Shown here piece by piece: positions 44,679 through 51,074 of a stretch of 64,000 nucleotides of DNA. The stretch lies in assembly GCA_963772975.1 (NCBI GenBank), contig CAVYZH010000002.1, positions 558,001-622,000 of the forward strand, given 5' to 3'. Each line of letters starts with the position of its first letter. The first letter of the stretch is position 1. The notes below the pieces were generated by a model. It worked only from the letters and a program-made list of their open reading frames with translations. It did no database searches and was not told the DNA's origin. This DNA is from AC-32 sp963772975. Lineage in GTDB: Bacteria > Actinomycetota > Thermoleophilia > Gaiellales > Gaiellaceae. The position numbers and the translations under genes were made by a program.

Positions 44679-45473
44679 TCACCCCTTCGCAAGGTACGCA
44701 TATCGCGACAGACGTCGCTCGCGTGCGAGGAGGTGACACGCTGAGAGAAAGCGCTGGACGCCTTCGAACGTGGCCTCTCCCTCGTCGGTGACGAGGTCAT
44801 CCCGGAATTGCTCGCGTGCGTCATACCAGCGGCCGGCCATGGAGGCCATGTTCTCGGTCAGGTCTTCCCGGTGGATCAGATCGAATCCAGCCTGGGCGAG
44901 CAGCGTTTCGTTCACCGATTGTGCCGAGAAGACATAGATCCCGACCGCGCTTCGGGCTGCGATCTCGGCGTCGGTGACGAGACCGGTCACAATCGTCGGG
45001 TCGGTGAAGAGGACGCGCGCGCCCGACGCCGTGACGCGGTGCCACTCCCGGAGAATGTCGGCGCGTTTGGGGAGATGACACATCACGTCGATGGAGATGA
45101 CGGCGTCGAAGCTCTGATCGTCGAATGGCAGGCGGCCGCCAGCATCGACGCGCATGAAGCGGGCGCGAGCGTCGAGGCCCCGCTCCTGTGCGAGTCGGGT
45201 TGCGGTGGTGATGCCCTCCTCGAGAAGGTCGATCCCGACGACGTTCGTCCCTTTCGTCTCCGCCAGACGCAGAGCAGGCCCGCCGGATCCACAGCCCACG
45301 TCGAGCAGGCGCGACTCAGCCCCCAGCCCGAGCCACTCGGCAAAACGCTCGAGCTCGTCGCCGGTAAGCCAGCCCGATTGCCCGAGGTCGTCCCCATATG
45401 TCGCGCGTCGTACTTGCTCCCGAACGGTGAAGCCGGCGTAGGCCGATGCGTAGAGAGGGACATCCTCGCCCAC
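44679..45473 (-). CDS. Class I SAM-dependent methyltransferase
   Basis: 264 residues from GTG 45473. Motif I is RLLDVGCGSGGPALRLAE (about 55-72). The acidic ribose ligand is in VVGIDLLEEGI, motif II DDQSFDAVISIDVMCHLP. SGARVLFTDPTIVTGLV and the C-terminal REDLTENMASMAGRWYDAR resemble the sarcosine/glycine and ubiquinone-type methyltransferases that act on small molecules. Substrate not identified. It is alone between repeat copies 7 and 8. Confidence 0.88.
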   Translation of the reverse strand: MGEDVPLYASAYAGFTVREQVRRATYGDDLGQSGWLTGDELERFAEWLGLGAESRLLDVGCGSGGPALRLAETKGTNVVGIDLLEEGITTATRLAQERGLDARARFMRVDAGGRLPFDDQSFDAVISIDVMCHLPKRADILREWHRVTASGARVLFTDPTIVTGLVTDAEIAARSAVGIYVFSAQSVNETLLAQAGFDLIHREDLTENMASMAGRWYDAREQFRDDLVTDEGEATFEGVQRFLSACHLLARERRLSRYAYLAKG

Positions 45474-45580
45474 GGGCTTACGTTAGTAGGTGGAGACGCG
45501 CTCGAAGACGCAATCAATGCAGCTTGGCTTGGGTGAAGGCTCCCTCGTACCGTCCGCCATCTGACTTAGCGCACGGTCAG

Positions 45581-45612
45581 GTGACATTCCCGCACGCTGG
45601 CCCAGGCGAGGC
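45581..45612 (+). repeat. Dispersed intergenic repeat, copy 8
   Basis: GGTGACATTCCC, GCACGCTGGCCCA, GGCGAGG: nearly identical to copy 2 over 30 bases, 6.3 kb away. It lies between divergent starts. Confidence 0.85.
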
Positions 45613-45676
45613 TCCCTGGCGTCGTACTCGCGACACGTCGGTGGAGTTACTAGAGCAGCCGAGTAGCCTCCGGCGT

Positions 45677-46627
45677 GTGGAGCCGTATCCGCTGATCGAG
45701 CCGTTCGACCACGGTCTGCTCGAGGTTGGCGATGACAACCGCGTCTACTGGGAGGCGAGCGGCAATCCGAACGGGAAGCCGGCGCTCGTTGTTCATGGCG
45801 GCCCTGGCTCCGGTTGCCGCCCCGGAAACCGCCGATACTTCGATCCCGAGCGCTACCTCATCGTGCAGTTCGACTAGCGCGGGTGTGGAGGGAGCACGCC
45901 GCACGCGAGCGATCCTGCAGCCGACATGAGCGTGAACACCACCGCGCATCTGATCGCGGACATGGAACGTCTTCGCGAACACCTTCGGGTCGAGCGGTGG
46001 CTCCTCTACGGAGGCTCGTGGGGGTCGACATTGATCCTCGCCTACGCCGAGCAGTACCCGGAGCGCGTGTCGGCGATCGTGATCCTCGCCGCGACCATGA
46101 CCAGGCGAACGGAGATCGATTGGCTCTATCGCGGGGTGGCCAGGTTCTTCCCCGCGGAGTGGCAGCGGTTCCGCGCGCTCGTGGACGACGACGACGTGGT
46201 CGCCGGGTATGCTCGACTGCTGGAAGGGAACGACGGCGCGCTGCGGGCGCGAGCCGTGGCGGAATGGCTCAGGTGGGAGGATGCGGTCATCTCTCTTGAA
46301 CCTCACGGCAAGCCGAACGCCTACAGCGATAAGCCGGCCGACGGCCAACTCGCTTTCGTCCGGATCTGCGCTCACTACGTCTCCCACGCCGCCTGGCTCG
46401 AGGAAGACCAGCTCCTGCGCGACGCACCCCACTTGCACGGAGTCCCCGGCGTGATCATTCACGGGCGCTTGGATCTCGGCTCCCCGTATCAGACGGCATG
46501 GGAACTCGCGCGCGCCTGGCCCGATGCGGAGCTTGTCGTGATCGGTGACTCCGGCTATACAGGCAGCGACACGATGCGTGAAGCGGACCTCGCGGCAACC
46601 GAGCGCTTCAAACAGCAGCCGCTGTAG
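45677..46627 (+). pseudogene. Prolyl aminopeptidase with in-frame stop and lost catalytic His
   Basis: An alpha/beta-hydrolase of about 316 codons from GTG 45677. The oxyanion motif HGGPGSGC, the nucleophile elbow GGSWGS (Ser114) and the following VILAATMTRR are normal. Codon 67 is TAG where the family has Gln (VQFDQRGCG). The catalytic His in the usual GAGHS reads Tyr294 (GDSGYTGSD). Both changes are single C-to-T steps. Two independent hits on key residues argue for real decay. ATG 45926 downstream of the stop could only give a fragment. Confidence 0.85.
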
Positions 46628-46637
46628 CGGCGCCCTC

Positions 46638-46668
46638 AGGGTGCATTGCGGAACACTCGCGCATGCGG
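46638..46668 (+). repeat. Dispersed intergenic repeat, copy 9 (variant)
   Basis: AGGGTGCATTGCGGAACACT, then CGCGCATGCGG. Same subtype as copy 4. It begins only 10 bases after the peptidase stop. Confidence 0.7.
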
Positions 46669-46744
46669 CGGTGGCGTCACTCGGGCAGCGGCTGCTTCCT
46701 CGCCTTAGGATCTGCTGTCCCGTTACCCGCGGAAGGGAGTCATC

Positions 46745-47029
46745 TTGGCAGTCGGTATCCGGATCAAGCTTCCAGGTGTAACACAGGAACAGTTCGACGC
46801 TGCACACGACCACATCAACCCGGATCGCTCCCCGTGGCCGGGGATGCTGTTTCACTCGTCTGGGCCGATCGATGGCGGCTGGGGAGTGATCGACTTCTGG
46901 GAGTCGCGGGCTGACTTCGACGCACACCTCGAATCCAACATCGAGCCGGGGATCGCCGCGTCAGGGGTGCAGATGCAGGGGCCACCGGACATCAAAGAGT
47001 TCCCGGTCCACGAGATCATCCACCCCTAG
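46745..47029 (+). CDS. Small alpha/beta-barrel (antibiotic-monooxygenase-like) protein
   Basis: 94 residues from TTG 46745, with GAAGGGAG upstream. It reads VGIRIKLPGVTQEQFDAAHD, SPWPGMLFHSSGPIDGGWGV, DFWESRADFDAHLES and ends EFPVHEIIHP. This is the ferredoxin-like dimeric fold used by ABM-type monooxygenases and stress proteins. No catalytic residues can be assigned. It lies between repeat copies 9 and 10. Confidence 0.75.
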   Translation: MAVGIRIKLPGVTQEQFDAAHDHINPDRSPWPGMLFHSSGPIDGGWGVIDFWESRADFDAHLESNIEPGIAASGVQMQGPPDIKEFPVHEIIHP

Positions 47030-47118
47030 AGAGCAAGTCGCGCGGGCAGAGCCTCCGACCGCGAGACCCTGCCCTACCGCACGTAGCACCCAGGGCCTTC
47101 GACACATTCGCGCCGTTC

Positions 47119-47150
47119 AGGGGACATTCCTGAACACTGGCCCAAGCGAG
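47119..47150 (+). repeat. Dispersed intergenic repeat, copy 10
   Basis: AGGGGACATTCCTGAACACT, then GGCCCAAGCGAG. Central CGCACG is replaced by TGAACA, as in copies 11 and 9, linking the main type to the variants. Confidence 0.82.
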
Positions 47151-47254
47151 TGCGGCGTCACCCCGACCGGTATGTAGTGCTGCGGTCCGCCATCGAGACT
47201 TCCTTGGCGAACTGATTTTGGCTGTGGGTGGAGGCTCCGGCTAGCGTCTCCAGC

Positions 47255-47833
47255 GTGGCTGATGAGACCTCGCCCTGCGAGCTTCGCCTCTACACGGAGA
47301 GGCTTTGCCTGCGCGTGCCGGCTTCGCAGGATGCGGAGGATCTGTACGACCTGTTCGCGGACGCGGAGGTTATGCAGGGCTTAGGCAAAGAGCCCGTCTC
47401 AGCGGTCGAGGAAGTCGGAGCCATCATCGAAGGGATGATCGGCGATTGGAGAACCGATGGGCTTGGCGCGTTCATTATCGAGACCGCGGCAACCGACCGG
47501 CAGGTGGTCGGCCAAGCTGGGCTCATGATCTTCGACACACGCGACTGGACACCCTCGACTTGGACAAAGGCCCGAAGTCATGCTCAGCCCGAGCTTGGCT
47601 GGGCCTTGACGCGGACGCACTGGGGACACGGATATGCGACCGAGGCAGCCGCAGCCATCCGCAACTGGGCATATGAGCGTCCAAACATCGACCGGCTCGT
47701 CTCTCTGATCTCGCCCGACAACGTCCGCTCCCAACGCGTCGCGGAGAGGCTCGGTGCCATACCGACAGAAACCGTCACGCCCGCAGATTCGAGGCGGACT
47801 ACGGTCGTCTGGAGATATCCGCCCATCGTCTAA
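47255..47833 (+). CDS. GNAT acetyltransferase, RimJ/RimL-like
   Basis: About 192 residues from GTG 47255 (GTG 47228 also possible). LYTERLCLRVPASQDAEDLY is the usual N-terminus. The acetyl-CoA region is ELGWALTRTHWGHGYATEAAAA (Q/H-G-x-G-x-A). NIDRLVSLISPDNVRSQRVAERLGA is the typical C-terminal segment. Its GC content looks lower than that of the core genes. It is different from the GGCW-type acetyltransferases at 39919 and 55996. Confidence 0.88.
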   Translation: MADETSPCELRLYTERLCLRVPASQDAEDLYDLFADAEVMQGLGKEPVSAVEEVGAIIEGMIGDWRTDGLGAFIIETAATDRQVVGQAGLMIFDTRDWTPSTWTKARSHAQPELGWALTRTHWGHGYATEAAAAIRNWAYERPNIDRLVSLISPDNVRSQRVAERLGAIPTETVTPADSRRTTVVWRYPPIV

Positions 47834-47846
47834 CCCGGGATGCTTC

Positions 47847-47878
47847 GGGGGTCATTCCGGAACACTGGCGCGGCCGGG
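47847..47878 (+). repeat. Dispersed intergenic repeat, copy 11
   Basis: GGGGGTCATTCCGGAACACT, then GGCGCGGCCGGG. It starts 13 bases after the acetyltransferase stop and ends 24 from the first peptidase E stop. Confidence 0.75.
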
Positions 47879-47902
47879 CGGTGCGCGCGTCTCCGGAGCC
47901 GG

Positions 47903-48586
47903 CTAGCTTGCCCCCGGGCTGGGGTTGAACAGCTTCCAGTGCCCCTCGGAGACGACTTCGACGGTGCCGTCGACCACTGTGATGGCGGTCTCGTCGTCGA
48001 TCGCGTACGCCGGACCCGAGATCCCGGCCGCCCACTGTTCTGCGTTGGCCATGGAATGGTCCGGCATAGCGTCGTGATCCAGGTGCGGAAACATCGCGAA
48101 ATCGACCAATCCCAGCGCTCTGTCGCCACCGATGGTGGGCGGACTCCCGTAGACGAACTCCTCCCCGACGTTGGGTGCCATCACCAAGCTCCCGGCGCTC
48201 ACTCCGACCCAGACCGTCTCGCGCAGCGACGGCAAGAGTTCCGCCAGTCCCGACTCGTGTATCCAGTAGCACAGATACAGGGGATCGCCACCTCCCACGA
48301 GTAGGGCGTCCGTCTTCTCGACCACGGCGGTCCAATACGCTCTTTCGATGCTGGGCAGCGCGGTGAGCTCCAGCACTCCCAAGGACTTCCAACCCAATTC
48401 ACACAAGGGGCTGGCGGCTCGTCCGCTGATCAGCTGCCATGCACTGCCGGTACCGCCGGGGAAGGCATATATCGCGGTCGGAATGCAGAGGGCGTTGGAC
48501 TCGGCAATCGGTTTGCCCAGGAGGTCGACCAGTGCGTCGTGAATGGTCGGGTTCTTGATGCCGGCGGACGTGAGAAGAAGCTTCAT
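47903..48586 (-). CDS. Peptidase E (S51 family), copy 1
   Basis: 227 residues. Asp-specific dipeptidase fold: MKLLLTSAGI at the N-terminus, ALLVGGGDPLYLCYWI, nucleophile Ser130 in GVSAGSLVM, and the catalytic His in the GLVDFAMFPHLDHD region. EQWAAGISGPAYAIDDETAI closes the fold. A paralogue lies 1.5 kb away (49438), with GFA between. They share about three quarters of their residues by eye. A conserved short ORF precedes both. Confidence 0.88.
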   Translation of the reverse strand: MKLLLTSAGIKNPTIHDALVDLLGKPIAESNALCIPTAIYAFPGGTGSAWQLISGRAASPLCELGWKSLGVLELTALPSIERAYWTAVVEKTDALLVGGGDPLYLCYWIHESGLAELLPSLRETVWVGVSAGSLVMAPNVGEEFVYGSPPTIGGDRALGLVDFAMFPHLDHDAMPDHSMANAEQWAAGISGPAYAIDDETAITVVDGTVEVVSEGHWKLFNPSPGAS

Positions 48587-48628
48587 GCCTGCGTCCTGGA
48601 GTCGTTACTGCGGTGAACGTTCTAGAGC

Positions 48629-48700
48629 TTACGGATCCGTACGGGCTAGAGACTGGCAAACCACCAAAAACTCACCGGTTGCGGCCAGATCCAGCCACAC
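48629..48700 (-). CDS. Short conserved ORF upstream of peptidase E copy 1
   Basis: 23 codons from GTG 48700 to TAA 48629-48631: VWLDLAATGEFLVVCQSLAR then TDP. The same product (EFLVVCQSL identical) is encoded upstream of copy 2, with synonymous differences. It ends 42 bases before the peptidase start. It may be a leader peptide or the tail of a lost gene. Confidence 0.35.
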   Translation of the reverse strand: MWLDLAATGEFLVVCQSLARTDP

Positions 48701-48706
48701 TTCTTC

Positions 48707-48738
48707 GGGGATCTTTCCCGAGCACTGGCCCAGCCGGG
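48707..48738 (+). repeat. Dispersed intergenic repeat, copy 12
   Basis: GGGGATCTTTCCCGAGCACT, then GGCCCAGCCGGG. The similarity between the two peptidase E upstream regions ends where this copy begins. Confidence 0.75.
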
Positions 48739-48790
48739 AGTTCTTCAGCCTTGAGCCGGGGTTGGCGACCCGGGGAAGCCTCGAACACGC

Positions 48791-49279
48791 TCATCGAGCC
48801 GGTGCAGAATCCGACGGCGCGAGAATCGCGTTGAGCCGCTCTAGACTTGCGGCGGGCCACAGCGCTTTCATGTCGTAATAGACCTCGAACGCCGGCGTCG
48901 ACTCCGGGATCGTGACCCAGCCCACCTTCGATTTCGTGAAGATATGAACGTCAGGAGTGACCTCTGACGGTCGATCGAGGGTTCCTGCGCGCACGTACCG
49001 CACCTCGGGTCGTCCGTACTCGCTGAAAACCGCCACCTGGCAGGTCGGACAGCGGAAGATCTGCTGCGTGCTTCCGTCGTCGCGTGGAACCTCGACCGGT
49101 CGCGGAGCTCCAGCGATCACCTCCACGTGGCTTGCCTCGATCAGCAGATTGATCACAAAGGCGCTTCCAGTCTGTCGCTGACAGTTCAGGCAATGACAGC
49201 AATGGATGAAGAGCGGATCGGACCCAAGCCGGTAACGAATCGCGCCGCAGGCGCAGCCGCCTTCACGAAGCGCGCTCAT
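48791..49279 (-). CDS. GFA-family (glutathione-dependent formaldehyde-activating-like) zinc protein
   Basis: 162 residues from ATG 49279, with GAGGGAAGGATC upstream. Zinc ligands are CACGAIRY near the N-terminus, HCCHCLNCQRQTGSAF and FRCPTCQVAVFSEYG. The fold matches Gfa/CENP-V. Despite the name, most members are not shown to act on formaldehyde. It is a single gene between the two peptidase E genes. Confidence 0.92.
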   Translation of the reverse strand: MSALREGGCACGAIRYRLGSDPLFIHCCHCLNCQRQTGSAFVINLLIEASHVEVIAGAPRPVEVPRDDGSTQQIFRCPTCQVAVFSEYGRPEVRYVRAGTLDRPSEVTPDVHIFTKSKVGWVTIPESTPAFEVYYDMKALWPAASLERLNAILAPSDSAPAR

Positions 49280-49391
49280 GATCCTTCCCTCGAGTACACC
49301 AGCATGGCTTCCAGACGGTACCGCGATCTCCTGGACGCTTGCTCGTTTTCGACTCATCACGAGCATCCCCGATCGCTGGATGCCAGGGTTC

Positions 49392-49423
49392 GGGGAACAT
49401 TCACACACGCTCGCGCATTCGAG
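49392..49423 (+). repeat. Dispersed intergenic repeat, copy 13 (divergent)
   Basis: GGGGAACATTCACACACGCT, then CGCGCATTCGAG. The most changed of the thirteen clustered copies; it lies 15 bases from the second peptidase E stop. Confidence 0.6.
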
Positions 49424-49437
49424 CGCCGCGTCGTCTC

Positions 49438-50133
49438 CTAGACCGATTCGGCTGCTTCCAGGCTGGGGGTGAACAGTTTCCATTGCCCCTCGGAAACGAC
49501 TTCGACGGTGCCGTCGACCACTTTGATGGCGGTCTGGTCGTCGATGGCGTACGCAGGCCCCGACAAGCCGCCGGCCCACCGTTCGGCAGCGGCCATGGTG
49601 TTTGTCGGCAGGTCCGGATTTTCGACGTGCGGGAAGATCGAGAAATCGACGACCCCCAGCGTCTCATCGCCACCGGTGGGCGGCTTCCACTGGACGAAGT
49701 CCTCCCCGATCCGCGGGGTCATCACCATGCTCCCGGCACTCAGCCCCACCCAGACGGTCTCTCGCAGCGACGGCAAGAGGTCTGCCAGCCCGGACTGCCG
49801 CATCCAGTGACACAGATACAGGGCATCGCCGCCATTCACCAGCAGCACGTCTGTTTCTCGGACCCACTGCACCCAGCGTTCTGCCTCGATGCTTGGCAGT
49901 GCGGTCAGCTCCAGTACTCCCAAGGACTTCCAACCCAATTCGCACATGGGCGTCCTGGGCTCTCGTCCGCTGATGAACGCCCATGCCCTCCCAGGACCAG
50001 CCATCGGGTGCGCATATGACGCGGTGGGAATGCAGAGGGCGTCGCACTCGGCAATCGGCTTTCCCAGCAGGTCTACCAGCGCGTCGTGGATGCTGGTGTT
50101 TGTGACGCCCGCGGACGTAAGAAGAAACTCCAT
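49438..50133 (-). CDS. Peptidase E (S51 family), copy 2
   Basis: 231 residues. MEFLLTSAGVTNTSIHDALV, VLLVNGGDALYLCHWM, nucleophile Ser132 in GLSAGSMVM, SIFPHVENPD and GPAYAIDDQTAIKVVDGTVE are intact. It aligns with copy 1 throughout except for a short insert (HPMAGPGRAWAF). The DNA similarity extends through the promoter side up to about 50260. Both copies seem functional, so this is a recent duplication followed by divergence. Confidence 0.88.
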   Translation of the reverse strand: MEFLLTSAGVTNTSIHDALVDLLGKPIAECDALCIPTASYAHPMAGPGRAWAFISGREPRTPMCELGWKSLGVLELTALPSIEAERWVQWVRETDVLLVNGGDALYLCHWMRQSGLADLLPSLRETVWVGLSAGSMVMTPRIGEDFVQWKPPTGGDETLGVVDFSIFPHVENPDLPTNTMAAAERWAGGLSGPAYAIDDQTAIKVVDGTVEVVSEGQWKLFTPSLEAAESV

Positions 50134-50172
50134 GGCACCTCCCGGGGTGATTACTCCAAGGCGAGAACGTTC

Positions 50173-50253
50173 TCATCGCTTACGGATCCGTGTACGCGGT
50201 AGAGACTGGCAGACCACCAAAAACTCATCGGCCTCAGCCAGATCCAGCCGCAC
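50173..50253 (-). CDS. Short conserved ORF upstream of peptidase E copy 2
   Basis: 26 codons from GTG 50253: VRLDLAEADEFLVVCQSLPR then TRIRKR, stop TGA 50173-50175. It matches the ORF before copy 1. The stretch GAGTTTTTGGTGGT is identical in both; most other changes keep the amino acid. Confidence 0.35.
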   Translation of the reverse strand: MRLDLAEADEFLVVCQSLPRTRIRKR

Positions 50254-50321
50254 GCCTTCGGGGGTTGGAGGCAGGGAGGGGTCAACTACTCTGACGGCCG
50301 ACGACAACCCAAGGAGCAGCC

Positions 50322-50972
50322 ATGTCCCGCGTCCGCGTCCACAACTTCTCGATCTCGCTCGACGGATTCGGCACCGGCGAGGGGCAGGCCGCCGACACGC
50401 CGTTCGGTCACGCCGGCCAGCGGCTCCACGAGTGGATGTTCGCGACCCGATTCTGGGACGCAACGGGCCCGGGTGGCGATGGCGCTCGCCCTGCCGGCGA
50501 AGGCGTCGACAACGCATTCGCCGAGCGTCACGGGCACGGCATCGGCGCGGAGATCATGGGCGCCGGCAAGTTCGGCCCTCCGGGCTGGCAGGACGACCCG
50601 GAGTGGCGCGGGTGGTGGGGAGACGACCCGCCGTTCCACACGCCGACGTACGTCCTGACCCATCGCCTTCGGCCGCCGCTGGAGATGGACGGCGGTACGA
50701 CGTTCCACTTCCTGGAGGCCGCGCCGGCGGACGCGCTCGAGGTTGCTCGGGCGGCAGCCGCGGGCAAGGACGTCCGCATCGGGGGTGGCCCGACGATGCT
50801 GCGTGAGTTCCTCGCCGCCGGGCTGGTCGACCACCTGCACGTCGTGCAGGTCCCGATCGTCCTCGGTCGCGGGGTCCGGCTGTGGGACGGGTTGGAGGCG
50901 CTGGAGCAGCAGTACGACGTCGAGGCGGTCTCGTCGCCCAGCGGCGTCACTCATCTCACCTTCACCCGATGA
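50322..50972 (+). CDS. RibD C-terminal/dihydrofolate reductase-like protein
   Basis: 216 residues, with AAGGAG before the ATG. VHNFSISLDGFGTGEGQ is the N-terminal strand and loop. EIMGAGKFGPPGW, PTYVLTHRLRPPLEM, VRIGGGPTMLREFLAAGLVDHLHVVQVPIVLGRG are the family marks (NADPH site GGG). These proteins reduce unknown pteridine- or pyrimidine-like substrates. Two further members are at 56589 and 60736. Confidence 0.88.
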   Translation: MSRVRVHNFSISLDGFGTGEGQAADTPFGHAGQRLHEWMFATRFWDATGPGGDGARPAGEGVDNAFAERHGHGIGAEIMGAGKFGPPGWQDDPEWRGWWGDDPPFHTPTYVLTHRLRPPLEMDGGTTFHFLEAAPADALEVARAAAAGKDVRIGGGPTMLREFLAAGLVDHLHVVQVPIVLGRGVRLWDGLEALEQQYDVEAVSSPSGVTHLTFTR

Positions 50973-51074
50973 GGGCCCAGTGGCTGCGAGCACGAGGCGA
51001 CGGACGAACTGCGGACGGATCAAGCGTTGCTCTCGCCACTTGCGCTGAGTAGGGCGAGCGATCACGATCCAGGA

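Noticed and set aside
38643..49423. Classical integron with attC sites
   Set aside because: The repeat lacks the GTTRRRY core and long imperfect palindrome, genes are in both orientations, and no IntI-type integrase is visible. Kept only as a comparison.
38643..49423. CRISPR array
   Set aside because: The repeats are 300-2600 bases apart with genes between them, not regular short spacers, and no cas genes are present.
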